From: Firmicutes bacterium UBA4795
GTDB taxonomy: Bacteria; Bacillota; Desulfotomaculia; Desulfotomaculales; Nap2-2B
DNA length: 64,000 bases
Direction of reading: 5' to 3'
NCBI GenBank assembly: GCA_002402825.1
Contig: DHGP01000033.1
Coordinates: forward strand, 18,295-82,294
Made by a program: the position numbers and the translations under genes. Below, piece after piece: positions 15,928 through 25,580 of this stretch. The notes under the pieces were generated by a model. That model did no database searches, was not told where the DNA came from, and saw nothing but the letters and a program-made list of their open reading frames with translations. The stretch's first letter is position 1, and each line of letters opens with the position of its first letter.

Positions 15928-16197
15928 GTGGCTTTAACCTTAGAAAAAAAGCAGGAGGTAATTAGCCAGCATAAACTACACGAAAAAGACACTGGCTCAC
16001 CAGAAGTCCAGATTGCTATTTTTACAGAGAAAATCAATGTCTTAACAGAGCATTTGAAGGTTCACAAAAAAGATTATCATTCACGCCGTGGTTTATTGAA
16101 AATGGTTGGTAAACGGCGTTCTCTTTTAAATTATTTACGTGATCATAATTTTAAACGATACCGTGATTTAATTGAAAAACTAGGACTGCGTAAATAA
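15928..16197 (+). CDS. rpsO: 30S ribosomal protein S15
   Basis: An 89-residue primary rRNA-binding protein of the 30S platform. The start is GTG 15928 with AAGGAGGTGA upstream. Conserved HEKDTGSPEVQIA and HSRRGLLKMVGKRRSLLNYL are present. It is followed by pnp, the classic rpsO-pnp pair. Confidence 0.97.
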   Translation: MALTLEKKQEVISQHKLHEKDTGSPEVQIAIFTEKINVLTEHLKVHKKDYHSRRGLLKMVGKRRSLLNYLRDHNFKRYRDLIEKLGLRK

Positions 16198-16264
16198 AAA
16201 TGAATTATGTTTAAAAGCACTTTTAAAAAGGGGTAATAAATTAAGTTTTAACAGGAGGTATAGC

Positions 16265-18457
16265 ATGTCAACGCAGCCGGTTTTAAAAAAGAAGTTAGAA
16301 ATAGGCGGAAGAATATTACAAATAGAAACTGGAAGAGTAGCCCGCCAATCTGGAGGCGCAGTGCTAGTAAGTTATGGTGATACAGTGGTTCTGGTTACAG
16401 CAACAATGTCAAAAGAACCGCGGGAAGGGATTGATTTTTTTCCGTTAACGGTGGACTACGAAGAAAGGTTGTATGCCGTTGGAAAGATACCAGGTGGTTT
16501 TATTAAGCGCGAAGGTCGTCCTAGCGAAAAGGCTGTTTTGTCAGGACGGCTGATAGACCGGCCGATTCGTCCCTTGTTTCCCGAAAATTTCCACCACGAA
16601 GTACAAATTATAGTGACCGTACTTTCAGTTGATCAAGATAACGTTCCTGAAATTGCCAGTTTAATTGGTGCGTCAGCGGCTTTGCAGATAAGTGAAATTC
16701 CTTTTCAGGGCCCTGTAGGGGGCGTTGCTGTTGGTTTGGTTGGTAATCAGTACGTGGTTAACCCTACTTTAAAACAGACAAATAAAAGTAAAATAAACCT
16801 GGTGGTAGCCGGAACAGCTCAGGCCATAATGATGGTCGAAGCAGGAGCCCAGGAGATTACAGAGGCAGAAGCACTGGGAGGAATAGCTTATGGTCACGAG
16901 GTAATAAAAGAAATTTGTGCTTTTATTACTTCCTTTCGGGAAGAAGCTCTAACTTTAGGATTAGCCAAGCCTAAAATTGAACTAGAAGAACCTGACCCAA
17001 AAACAGAAATAGAAGCGGCCGTTATAAATGAGCTTACCGATGCCATAACTAAAGCCGTTGAGCATTGCCAGGCGGAAAAACTGGGCAAAATGGAACGTGA
17101 AAACTACCTGGAAAAAACAAAAGCAGAATTGCTCCCGTCCTTTTTAAGTTATTTTCCAGAAGAGGAAGTTTTTTTAAGTAATTTGATTGAAAAGGTTAAA
17201 AAAAAGGTAATCCGACGGTTTATTTTAAAAGAAGGTAAACGTATTGACGGACGCAGCCTTAAAGAAATTCGCCCCCTTTATATGGAGGTAGGAGTACTTC
17301 CCCGAACACACGGGTCAGCCCTGTTTACCCGGGGGCAAACCCAGGTTCTTTCTGTAGTTACATTAGGGGCAGTATCCGATGAGCAAATTTTGGACGGCTT
17401 AGGTATTGAAGAAAGCAAACGTTTTATGCACCACTATAATTTTCCTCCGTATAGTACTGGCGAAACACGACCCATGCGGGCAACCAGCCGGCGCGAGATC
17501 GGACACGGCGCCTTGGTGGAACGAGCTTTAGAACCGTTGATTCCAAATGAAGAGACTTTTCCTTACACCATTCGTTTAGTTTCTGAGGTGCTTGAATCAA
17601 ACGGTTCAACTTCAATGGGCAGTGTGTGCAGTTCTTGCCTTGCCTTAATGGACGCCGGCGTGTCCATAAAGGCCCCGGTAGCAGGAATTGCCATGGGGCT
17701 AATTAAAGAAGATGATGAGTTAGCTATCCTTACGGATATTCAAGGCCTGGAAGACCATTTAGGGGATATGGATTTTAAGGTTGCCGGCACAAGGCAAGGG
17801 ATAACTGCTCTACAGATGGACATTAAGATAGCTGGCGTAACCAGGGAAATATTAGAAAAAGCTTTGGCCCAAGCTCTTGAGGCCAGGTTGTTTATTTTAG
17901 CTAAAATTCAGGAAGTTATAGCTGCACCCCGGCCAGAATTATCACCTTACGCCCCGCGTATTTTTCATATGATAATTGACCCGGAAAAAATTAGGGATGT
18001 TATTGGCCCCGGAGGTAAAATTATTAAAAAAATTATTGAGGAAACCGGGGTGGAAATTGATATTGAAGATGACGGACGAGTTTTTATAGCGGCAACGGAC
18101 CCTACTGCCGGGGAAAAGGCTCAGGAGATTATTAAAAACCTGACTAAAGAAATAACCGCGGGGGAAATTTATACCGGACAGGTTACCCGCATTACTGATT
18201 TTGGTTGTTTTGTTGAGATTATTCCAGGGATGTTGGGATTGCCGGGTAAAGAGGGTTTGGTTCATATTTCCCAGTTAGCCCACCAGCGGGTAAACAAAGT
18301 GGAAGATGTGGTTAAAGAAGGGGACCAGGTTATGGTTAAAGTTATAGGATATGATGACCACGGTCGGTTAAAACTTTCCCGCAAAGATGCCTTACCGGTT
18401 TTAGTGGATAAGACCAGGCCGCGTAACAGACGGTCTCCTCATAAGTCTATGCGTTAA
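16265..18457 (+). CDS. pnp: Polyribonucleotide nucleotidyltransferase (PNPase)
   Basis: Phosphorolytic 3'-5' exoribonuclease of 730 residues. It has two RNase PH cores (about 10-230 and 320-540, with FSPxxx-type loops and the GxSMGSVCSS region), then KH (VIGPGGKIIKKIIEETG) and S1 (GEIYTGQVTRITDFGCFVEI) domains. The ATG at 16265 follows AACAGGAGG. It is the central mRNA decay enzyme along with the RNase J encoded about 8 kb downstream. A terminator lies about 80 bases after the stop. Confidence 0.97.
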   Translation: MSTQPVLKKKLEIGGRILQIETGRVARQSGGAVLVSYGDTVVLVTATMSKEPREGIDFFPLTVDYEERLYAVGKIPGGFIKREGRPSEKAVLSGRLIDRPIRPLFPENFHHEVQIIVTVLSVDQDNVPEIASLIGASAALQISEIPFQGPVGGVAVGLVGNQYVVNPTLKQTNKSKINLVVAGTAQAIMMVEAGAQEITEAEALGGIAYGHEVIKEICAFITSFREEALTLGLAKPKIELEEPDPKTEIEAAVINELTDAITKAVEHCQAEKLGKMERENYLEKTKAELLPSFLSYFPEEEVFLSNLIEKVKKKVIRRFILKEGKRIDGRSLKEIRPLYMEVGVLPRTHGSALFTRGQTQVLSVVTLGAVSDEQILDGLGIEESKRFMHHYNFPPYSTGETRPMRATSRREIGHGALVERALEPLIPNEETFPYTIRLVSEVLESNGSTSMGSVCSSCLALMDAGVSIKAPVAGIAMGLIKEDDELAILTDIQGLEDHLGDMDFKVAGTRQGITALQMDIKIAGVTREILEKALAQALEARLFILAKIQEVIAAPRPELSPYAPRIFHMIIDPEKIRDVIGPGGKIIKKIIEETGVEIDIEDDGRVFIAATDPTAGEKAQEIIKNLTKEITAGEIYTGQVTRITDFGCFVEIIPGMLGLPGKEGLVHISQLAHQRVNKVEDVVKEGDQVMVKVIGYDDHGRLKLSRKDALPVLVDKTRPRNRRSPHKSMR

Positions 18458-18535
18458 CCTTGTTGATGGGCTTGTGGTTAATAGCGGTTAATAATTGGAT
18501 TATCTTTAAGTAAATATATAAAAAATTATAGCGGG

Positions 18536-18572
18536 CCCCTACCAAGAATTAAAGTATGATGGAGGGGTTTTT
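18536..18572 (+). terminator. Terminator after pnp
   Basis: CCCCTACCA (18536-18544) pairs with TGGAGGGG (18560-18567) with one bulged base, followed by TTTTTG. Confidence 0.7.
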
Positions 18573-18646
18573 GTTTAATAAAGAAATATTACTTTTTCTT
18601 CCGGCATAAAAATAAATTAAATAATAAATTAAGGTAGGCTTAAAAT

Positions 18647-19909
18647 ATGCCTTCAAAGATTGTCTTAGGAAATGGTTTGCAAATAATAACTAAAGGTATT
18701 TCTCATGTCCGGTCAATAGCGGTAGGAATATGGGTAGACGTAGGCTCACGTTACGAGGCGCCTTCTTTGAATGGAATTTCGCATTTTATTGAACATTTAA
18801 TGTTTAAAGGTACCGCCCGGCGGACCGCCAGGCAAATTGCCGAAGCTTTGGATGCAGTAGGAGGACAGCTTAACGCTTTTACCACCAAAGAATATACTTG
18901 TTTTTACGCGAGGGTGCTTGACGAGCACTTTGATTTAGTTATAGACGTGCTTAATGATATGTTATTCCATTCCCGTTTTGACGTAAAAGATATTGACCGG
19001 GAACGAAAAGTTATTATTGAGGAAATAAAAACATATGAGGATGTTCCCGAAGAATTAGTCCACGATCTTTTTGCTACCACTATCTGGCAGGGGCACAGTT
19101 TAGGACGTTCGGTGATCGGTAATCAGGAAGTAATTAGTAATTTATCCCGCCAGGATATAATAAATTTTTACCAAAATTATTATGTTCCCGATAATATAAT
19201 AATGGTTGTTGTCGGTAATTTCCAACCGGAAATAGTAATTGAAAAACTGGAAAAAACTTTTGGGGGCTTAAAGGGAAAAGTCCAACCTCGTAGTTTAGTT
19301 TGTCCTACAGCTTATAGTTCAGTAAATTGTTATTTTAAGGATACAGAACTGGTTCATCTTTGTTTTGGGACCCAGGGATTACCATTTAATGACGCGAAAA
19401 CCTATGTTTTTCAATTAATTAATATTATTTTAGGAACTGGTTTAAGTTCAAGGCTTTTTCAAGAAATTCGGGAACAGCGAGGGTTAGTATATTCTATCTA
19501 CTCTTACCCTCGTGCTTACCGTGATACCGGACTTTTTGTGATTTACGCCGGCTTGAGCAAAGAGAATGTAGCGGCGGTTATTGCCCTTATTATTAAAGAA
19601 ATTAAAAAAATTCAGGAAAATGGAGTTAGTGAGCTTGAATTACAACGCGCTAAAGACCATTACCGGGGTAATTTATTGTTAGGTCTGGAAAGCATTGTTG
19701 CTCAGCTTGGTGCTTTGGGCAAATCACAACTTTATTTGGGTCGGGTTATCTCCCCGGAAGAAATTTTAGAAAAAATTAATCAGGTAACTATTACCGAAAT
19801 AAAAGAAGCAGCCAATAGTATCCTTAAAACAGAACTTTTTACCCTGACCAGTATAGGGCCGATAAATAATTATAAGGTGTTGGAAAAAAGTATTCGTGAA
19901 ACAGGCTAA
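18647..19909 (+). CDS. M16-family zinc peptidase
   Basis: Processing-peptidase-like protein of 420 residues. The inverted zinc motif HFIEH is at about 47-51 and the third ligand region is at VIIEEIKTYED. Both halves of an M16 fold are visible, with the R-Y-like GLVYSIYSYPRAY substrate motif in the second. Homologues often follow pnp in Firmicutes, as here. Cytoplasmic; substrate unknown. Confidence 0.92.
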   Translation: MPSKIVLGNGLQIITKGISHVRSIAVGIWVDVGSRYEAPSLNGISHFIEHLMFKGTARRTARQIAEALDAVGGQLNAFTTKEYTCFYARVLDEHFDLVIDVLNDMLFHSRFDVKDIDRERKVIIEEIKTYEDVPEELVHDLFATTIWQGHSLGRSVIGNQEVISNLSRQDIINFYQNYYVPDNIIMVVVGNFQPEIVIEKLEKTFGGLKGKVQPRSLVCPTAYSSVNCYFKDTELVHLCFGTQGLPFNDAKTYVFQLINIILGTGLSSRLFQEIREQRGLVYSIYSYPRAYRDTGLFVIYAGLSKENVAAVIALIIKEIKKIQENGVSELELQRAKDHYRGNLLLGLESIVAQLGALGKSQLYLGRVISPEEILEKINQVTITEIKEAANSILKTELFTLTSIGPINNYKVLEKSIRETG

Positions 19910-19959
19910 AAACCTGTTTTTTACAATCTAAGAAACTGGGAAATAAAAGTGAGGGAATA

Positions 19960-20289
19960 ATGGAACCGGTTTTTATTTTCGCCGTTTTTGTTTTACTTAT
20001 CTTATCTGTCTGGAAAAGATGGCGGCTTAACGTCCGACGGACAAAATCATGGGATTTACTGGCTGATAGTAAAGCTTCACCCTTCTCCCGGGCTATGGCT
20101 GGTTTGGTTGGCACAGCAGGCGGAATTTATTTATCGCTGGTATTATTGGCTACTTTTTTGAATTTAAATGTTCCGGAGCGGGTCCGGTTAGGTGAAGTTT
20201 ACCTTGAGCCTATAGCGGCTATTTCTATTGCCCTGGCTATTATCCAGCCTTTTATCATAAATTTTTTTAAGCTAAGACGACGGTTCTAA
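19960..20289 (+). CDS. Small membrane protein of unknown function
   Basis: 109 residues with three hydrophobic segments (about 4-18, 47-67 and 84-103) and a basic loop after the first. It lies between the M16 peptidase and the YlmC/YmxH-like gene, in the same direction. I do not recognise a named family. Confidence 0.7.
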   Translation: MEPVFIFAVFVLLILSVWKRWRLNVRRTKSWDLLADSKASPFSRAMAGLVGTAGGIYLSLVLLATFLNLNVPERVRLGEVYLEPIAAISIALAIIQPFIINFFKLRRRF

Positions 20290-20328
20290 ATTTTACCCCT
20301 ATTCTTCTTAGGGGGGAGGAAAAATTAA

Positions 20329-20598
20329 TTGCGGTTAAGTGAACTGGTAGGTAAAGAAATAGTAAATATATCCAATGGTGTTCGCCTTGGGATAGTTGGA
20401 GAAAGCGACCTTGTTTTTGATGAGAATACTGGACAGGTTCGTTCTATTATCCTTCCTCGAAGAAGCAGCTTAATTAGTTTTTGGGCCGGTAAACAATACC
20501 TGGCTATTCCGTGGGAAGCAATTAAGAAAATTGGGGTGGAAGTAATTATTGTAGAGTTAAGGCAGGAAAATGTTGACTTTAATTATTGGGAAGAATAA
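20329..20598 (+). CDS. YlmC/YmxH-family PRC-barrel protein
   Basis: An 89-residue PRC-barrel-like protein from TTG 20329 with GGGGGGAGGA upstream. RLSELVGKEIVNISNG.RLG and the late IPWEAIKKIGVEVIIV strand are typical of YlmC/YmxH, which are common in spore-formers and linked to sporulation-stage expression. The molecular role is unknown. Confidence 0.85.
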   Translation: MRLSELVGKEIVNISNGVRLGIVGESDLVFDENTGQVRSIILPRRSSLISFWAGKQYLAIPWEAIKKIGVEVIIVELRQENVDFNYWEE

Positions 20599-20668
20599 TT
20601 TGCGTAAAAGTGTAAACAATTACTCAATCTGCCTAATTATGCCAGGGCGAATAAGAGATCTTTTTTTC

Positions 20669-20697
20669 TTGACATTTCAGTTTAAATATATGAAAAT
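20669..20697 (+). promoter_or_regulatory. Possible promoter before the dap/dpa operon
   Basis: TTGACA (20669-20674), 17-base spacer, GAAAAT (20692-20697). The -10 is poor, so a sporulation sigma factor elsewhere in the 250-bp gap may also act. Confidence 0.35.
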
Positions 20698-20767
20698 TAA
20701 GCTTAAATTAAGCCCGGCTGAAGGAGGGAAAAAGGGTACTTAAGCGTAAACGGTCGGCTCAAAAATT

Positions 20768-20799
20768 GAAGGCTGAAGGCTAAAGACTGAAGGCTGAAG
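20768..20799. repeat. Short tandem repeat GAAGGCT
   Basis: GAAGGCT occurs three times within about 30 bases, interleaved with CTAAAGACT, in the leader region of dapB. It resembles other low-complexity tracts in this window (58304, 38375). The rest of the 20599-20845 gap shows nothing else apart from a possible promoter. Confidence 0.55.
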
Positions 20800-20845
20800 T
20801 CGGGAGAATGAAAGTTGACCGCTAATTTAAGTATCTCTTTATTAA

Positions 20846-21652
20846 GTGCTAAAAGTAGTAGTAAATGGTGCCGCTGGCCGAATGGGTCGAGAGGTCTTAA
20901 GGACAGTTTGGCAAGTAGAAGATATGTTATTAACAGGAGCGGTAGATATACGGGGGGAAGGACAGGATGTCGGTTCTCTTTTGGGTTCTGGCAAAACAGG
21001 AATTTTGCTTGTTTCGGAATTAGAACAGGTTCTGCAGGAGGCCAGACCGGATGTAATGGTGGATTTTACAACTCCCACGGCTGTTTTGGCCAACATTAAA
21101 ACCGCGCTTAAAAATAAAGTTTGTCCGGTGGTGGGAACTACCGGGATTAGTAAAAAAGATATACCGGAAATTAACGAAATAGCAAAACGGGAAAAACTAG
21201 GATGTATAATTGCCCCTAATTTTGCTTTGGGGGCGATATTAATGATGCGCTTTGCGGCTCAAGCCGCAAAATATTTCCCCCGGGTAGAAATTATTGAAAT
21301 GCATCACTCCCAAAAGCTAGATGCCCCTTCAGGCACGGCATTAAAAACCGCGGAAATTATTCAAGAACAAAAAAATAATTTTGAACCTGAATCAAACCAG
21401 GAAATAGAAAACTTGCCAGGCAGCCGGGGTGGGTTGTTTGACGACGGTATTCGGATTCACAGCGTACGCTTGCCTGGGTTAGTGGCTCACCAGGAAGTTA
21501 TTTTTGGTGGCCCAGGCCAGGTACTAACCATAAGGCATGATTCTTTTTCTCGCGAGTCTTTCATGCCCGGGGTTTTAATGGCGATTCGTCAGGTAATTCA
21601 TTTAGAAGGAGTGTTATATGGTTTAGAAAACGTACTTTTTAAACAACCATAA
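20846..21652 (+). CDS. dapB: 4-hydroxy-tetrahydrodipicolinate reductase
   Basis: Reduces the DapA product on the way to diaminopimelate and lysine. It has 268 residues with nucleotide-binding NGAAGRMGREV, catalytic region EMHHSQKLDAPSGTAL and the late HDSFSRESFMPGV. The start is GTG 20846, although no good ribosome site precedes it, so the N-terminus is the only choice by homology rather than signal. It leads the dpaA-dpaB-asd-dapG-dapA-rnj block. Confidence 0.95.
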   Translation: MLKVVVNGAAGRMGREVLRTVWQVEDMLLTGAVDIRGEGQDVGSLLGSGKTGILLVSELEQVLQEARPDVMVDFTTPTAVLANIKTALKNKVCPVVGTTGISKKDIPEINEIAKREKLGCIIAPNFALGAILMMRFAAQAAKYFPRVEIIEMHHSQKLDAPSGTALKTAEIIQEQKNNFEPESNQEIENLPGSRGGLFDDGIRIHSVRLPGLVAHQEVIFGGPGQVLTIRHDSFSRESFMPGVLMAIRQVIHLEGVLYGLENVLFKQP

Positions 21653-21764
21653 AATTTAATTACTTGGTTTTCGGCAATCAGCCGCACTTAAGCACCTCTC
21701 CAGGCAGTAATTCATATATTATTGGTAATAAAAAAGATGCTAAGAAAAGGGAGGATGGCCAACC

Positions 21765-22649
21765 ATGCAGCTTGATTTACAAGGTGTAAAATTAGCCGTA
21801 TGGGGTGGTGATGCCCGGGCAATAGTGCTATTGGAGCAGTTAGTTAATTGGGGGGCTTCTGTTCAAGTAGTAGGTTTACCCGTAAAAGACCTTAAGGTAA
21901 CGGTGCTTTCTGAACTGAATGAAACATCCCGTGATATTCAAGCCTTAATTTTGCCTATTCCTGGTGTTGACGAACAGAAGAAGATTTACGCGGTCTATCA
22001 TGATCGACCGTTAATCTTAAGGGCAACGGAACTGGCTTCTTTTCCAGCAGGGTTACTGGTGTTTGTTGGCGTGGCGCAGCCATATTTAAAAGAAATAGCT
22101 GCTCAAACAGGTTTAGAGCTTATTGAAATTATGAATTTAGACGAGATGGCCATATTAAACTCTATTCCTTCGGCTGAGGGAGCAATCCAAATGGCCATGG
22201 AAAGGCTACCCATTACTATTCACGATAGCCGGGCGCTGGTTTTAGGTTTTGGCCGGACCGGAGTTACCCTGGCGCGAATGCTTGCCGCTATAGGAGCGCA
22301 CGTTACGGTAATTGCTCGTGATGCTGCCCAACGGGCCAGAGCTTATGAAATGGGGATGTTATCGACTGACTTTTCAGATCTGCCAGCCTTAATGCCTCAG
22401 GCCGATATCATTTTTAATACCGTCCCGGCTTTAATTTTATCCCGTCCCTTATTAGAAAAGGCTGCTCCAGAAGTTTTAATTATTGACTTGGCTTCAGCGC
22501 CAGGCGGAACTGATTTTACTGCCGCTCAAGAATTAGGAATTGCGGCCACCCTGGTTCCTGGCTTACCAGGCCGGGTAGCACCAAAAACAGCAGGCGTAAT
22601 TTTAGCCCGGGTAATACGGCGAATCTTGCTGGAGAGGCTAGCCTCTTAA
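21765..22649 (+). CDS. dpaA: Dipicolinate synthase subunit A
   Basis: Rossmann-fold subunit (294 residues) of the enzyme that makes dipicolinic acid, the spore-core chelator, from a DAP-pathway intermediate. Visible are an N-terminal domain (LAVWGGDARAIVLLEQL) and a nucleotide-binding ALVLGFGRTGVTLARML with a later DLASAPGG loop. AAGGGAGGATGG precedes ATG 21765. Pairing with dpaB and position after dapB are as in spore-formers; expression in the mother cell is inferred. Confidence 0.95.
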   Translation: MQLDLQGVKLAVWGGDARAIVLLEQLVNWGASVQVVGLPVKDLKVTVLSELNETSRDIQALILPIPGVDEQKKIYAVYHDRPLILRATELASFPAGLLVFVGVAQPYLKEIAAQTGLELIEIMNLDEMAILNSIPSAEGAIQMAMERLPITIHDSRALVLGFGRTGVTLARMLAAIGAHVTVIARDAAQRARAYEMGMLSTDFSDLPALMPQADIIFNTVPALILSRPLLEKAAPEVLIIDLASAPGGTDFTAAQELGIAATLVPGLPGRVAPKTAGVILARVIRRILLERLAS

Positions 22650-22683
22650 TTATTCTGGCTGCTTTTGGCGGAGGTGTTTAAAA

Positions 22684-23289
22684 GTGCGTTTTAAAGGGGT
22701 AAAGATAGGTTTTGCCCTGACGGGTTCTTTTTGTACCCTGGAAGAAGTAATGGTTCAGGTACAAAATTTAATTAATGAAGGGGCGAATGTTTACGCCATA
22801 ATCAGTCAGATGGTGGCGGAAACAGATACGCGTTATGGTACGGCGGTTCAGTGGAAAGGGATGTTGGCTGAAATAATCGCTAACTCTATTATAGATAATA
22901 TTGTGGCCGCAGAACCAATTGGCCCGGGTAAATTGCTAGATGTAATTGTAGTGGCTCCTTGCACGGGTAATACCCTGGCTAAGTTGTCTAACGGTATAAC
23001 AGACGGTCCGGTTTTAATGAGTATAAAAGCCCAGTTGCGTAACCAGCGTCCAGTGGTTATAGCTATTTCTACTAATGATGGCCTGGGTTTAAATGCCAAA
23101 AATATTGGTCTGCTTTTAAATACAAAAAACATTTATTTAGTGCCGTTTGGTCAGGATAATCCTTTTACTAAGCCAAATTCATTAATGGCTAAAATGGACT
23201 TAATTAGCGATACTATTTATATGGCCTTGCAAGGGAAACAAATCCAACCGGTCTTAGTAACTCCAATAATTCATGGTACGGCCGGTTAA
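22684..23289 (+). CDS. dpaB: Dipicolinate synthase subunit B
   Basis: Flavoprotein-like subunit (201 residues) of dipicolinate synthase, from GTG 22684. The GFALTGSFCTLEEV start and VVAPCTGNTLAKLSNGITDGPV segment are typical of this flavin-mononucleotide-type fold. It works with DpaA encoded just upstream. Confidence 0.95.
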   Translation: MRFKGVKIGFALTGSFCTLEEVMVQVQNLINEGANVYAIISQMVAETDTRYGTAVQWKGMLAEIIANSIIDNIVAAEPIGPGKLLDVIVVAPCTGNTLAKLSNGITDGPVLMSIKAQLRNQRPVVIAISTNDGLGLNAKNIGLLLNTKNIYLVPFGQDNPFTKPNSLMAKMDLISDTIYMALQGKQIQPVLVTPIIHGTAG

Positions 23290-23329
23290 CTAATTTTGTA
23301 CCTTTAATAATTACAGGGAGGAACATATT

Positions 23330-24343
23330 TTGGAATATAATGTGGTCGTGGTTGGTGCTCCTGGGGCGGTAGGGCAGGAAATATTAAAAGTTTTAGACCA
23401 AAGAAATTTTCCGGTAAAAAAAATTAAATTAGGCGCAACCAAAAGGTCAGCGGGCAGGCAAATGGTTTTTCGGGGGACAACATACACCGTGGAAGAAACT
23501 ACCCCTGATTCATTTACAGGTATGGATATAGCTTTATTTGCTGGAGGAAAAGCCAGTTTGGAATTTGGCCCTGGGGCCGTAGAAAAAGGTTGTTTAGTTG
23601 TTGATAACAGCAGTAATTTTCGTTTAGAGCCAAAGGTTCCTTTAGTAGTAACCGAGGTTAATCCTGAAGACGTTAAGGCTCACCAGGGAATTATTGCTAA
23701 CCCAAATTGCTCTACCATAGTCATGGTCATGGCTCTAAAACCTATTTATGACGCGGCAGGCATTAAACGGGTGGTGGTTTCCACTTACCAGGCGGCTTCG
23801 GGAGCAGGGACAGAAGCAATGGAAGAATTAAAGGCTCAAACCAAGGCGGTTTTAAACCATCAAGAATATCCGCCGCAGGTTTTTCCCTACCCTATTGCCT
23901 TTAATCTTATCCCTCAAATTGATGTCTTTCAAGAGATGGGTTATACTAAAGAAGAATGGAAGATGGTAAAAGAAACCCAAAAAATTTTCCATGATGCCAA
24001 TCTGGCTATCACCGCTACAACTATCCGGGTTCCAGTTTACCGCTGTCATTCTGAAGCTATAAACATTGAAACGGTAAAAAAAATAACCAAAGAAGAAGCC
24101 CAAAAAGTTTTAGCCAGTTTTCCAGGAGTGACGGTCCTGGATGACCCGGCCGAAAGAAAATACCCGATGCCTTTATTTTGCTCTGATTTGGACGAAGTTT
24201 TTGTTGGCCGCATCCGGGAAGATAATTCTATTCCTAACGGGCTTAATTTATGGGTGGTCAGTGATCAATTGCGTAAAGGGGCAGCTACAAATACCGTTCA
24301 AATAGCTGAACTGGCTATTAAATACGGGGTGGTAAAAAAGTGA
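23330..24343 (+). CDS. asd: Aspartate-semialdehyde dehydrogenase
   Basis: Makes aspartate semialdehyde for lysine, methionine, threonine and dipicolinate. It has 337 residues from TTG 23330 with GGGAGGAACA upstream. Motifs: VGAPGAVGQEIL (NADP binding), catalytic Cys127 in ANPNCSTIV, and the CHSEAINIE histidine region. It overlaps dapG by four bases. Confidence 0.96.
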   Translation: MEYNVVVVGAPGAVGQEILKVLDQRNFPVKKIKLGATKRSAGRQMVFRGTTYTVEETTPDSFTGMDIALFAGGKASLEFGPGAVEKGCLVVDNSSNFRLEPKVPLVVTEVNPEDVKAHQGIIANPNCSTIVMVMALKPIYDAAGIKRVVVSTYQAASGAGTEAMEELKAQTKAVLNHQEYPPQVFPYPIAFNLIPQIDVFQEMGYTKEEWKMVKETQKIFHDANLAITATTIRVPVYRCHSEAINIETVKKITKEEAQKVLASFPGVTVLDDPAERKYPMPLFCSDLDEVFVGRIREDNSIPNGLNLWVVSDQLRKGAATNTVQIAELAIKYGVVKK

Positions 24344-25575
24344 AGTTTTTAATTCAAAAATTTGGCGGGACCTCAGTAAGTACTCCAGAAGCACGTGAAC
24401 TGGTGGCTTCGCGAATAATTGCCGCTAAAGAAGAGGGATGTACCCCTGTGGTAGTGGTCTCGGCAATTGGCCGCCTGGGCGAACCTTACGCTACGGATAC
24501 CTTGATTAACTTTGTTCGTCATACTTATAGCGAGGTTTCTCCACGTGAAATGGATTTACTTATGTCTTGCGGGGAAATTATTTCTGGAATAACCTTGACC
24601 GCTGCAATTCAAAAAGCAGGGCACCAGGCTATTTTTTTGACCGGGGCTCAGGCAGGAATAATTACTGACCGTAACTTTAATGATGCCCGGATTATTAAGG
24701 TAAAACCGGAAAATGTTATCCGGTACGCCCGGGAAGGTAAGGTAGTTGTAGTGGCAGGTTTTCAGGGTGTAACCGAGGAGGGGGATATAACTACCCTGGG
24801 CCGGGGAGGAAGTGATACTACTGCGGCGGCTCTAGGGGTAGCTTTAGGGGCCCAGTATGTAGACATTTATACTGACGTAGAAGGGGTCATGACTGCTGAT
24901 CCCCGTATTGTGGGTGAAGCCCAGACTTTAAAAATGGTAACTTATGATGAAATTTGCCAGTTGGCCTACGAAGGGGCTAAGGTAATTCATCCCCGCGCCG
25001 TGGAGATTGTAATGCAAGCAAATATTCCTTTACGGGTAAAATCTATTTTTAGTAGTACACCAGGAACATTGGTTACGAGCCTGGGAGAGGTATATAAAGG
25101 TACAATTGATATTACCAGAGACCGGATTATTACGGGCATTACCCAAATTTCCAACCTTACTCAGTTTAAAATAAACACCGAAGGAGAAGAAAATTTAAAG
25201 CAACAGCGCCGCCTGTTTAACAGCCTGGCCTTGGCTGGTATTAGCCTTGATTTTATTAACGTCAATTCAAAAGAGGTAATGTTTACGGTTAAAGAGGAAG
25301 TAGCTTATAAGGCCAGTCAGGTTTTAGAAAACGTAAGTTTTACCCCTGAAATAACCTACGGGTGCGCAAAGGTAGCCACCGTAGGCGCCGGAATGTCAGG
25401 AGTGCCGGGGGTAATGGCCGGCATTGTTGAAGCTTTAACTAAAGAAGAAATTCAGATTTTACAGGCTAATGATTCATACACTACCATTTGGGTCTTGGTA
25501 AAACAAGAAGATATGGAAAAAGCAATCCGGGCTTTACACCGTCAGTTCGTGGTTAACGAAAAAGAGAAGAGGTGA
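24340..25575 (+). CDS. dapG: Aspartate kinase
   Basis: First enzyme of the aspartate pathway, 411 residues from GTG 24340. The kinase part opens with KFGGTSV and has GRGGSDTTAAALG; two C-terminal ACT domains (about 265-400) should bind the effector. In Bacillus the operon-borne isozyme DapG is inhibited by diaminopimelate rather than lysine, and the same gene order here supports that name. Effector specificity is inferred. Confidence 0.94.
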   Translation: MKFLIQKFGGTSVSTPEARELVASRIIAAKEEGCTPVVVVSAIGRLGEPYATDTLINFVRHTYSEVSPREMDLLMSCGEIISGITLTAAIQKAGHQAIFLTGAQAGIITDRNFNDARIIKVKPENVIRYAREGKVVVVAGFQGVTEEGDITTLGRGGSDTTAAALGVALGAQYVDIYTDVEGVMTADPRIVGEAQTLKMVTYDEICQLAYEGAKVIHPRAVEIVMQANIPLRVKSIFSSTPGTLVTSLGEVYKGTIDITRDRIITGITQISNLTQFKINTEGEENLKQQRRLFNSLALAGISLDFINVNSKEVMFTVKEEVAYKASQVLENVSFTPEITYGCAKVATVGAGMSGVPGVMAGIVEALTKEEIQILQANDSYTTIWVLVKQEDMEKAIRALHRQFVVNEKEKR

Positions 25576-25580
25576 AACAA

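Noticed and set aside
20815..21099. 94-codon ORF overlapping the start of dapB
   Set aside because: It is a shadow frame of dapB, whose own frame has all family motifs.
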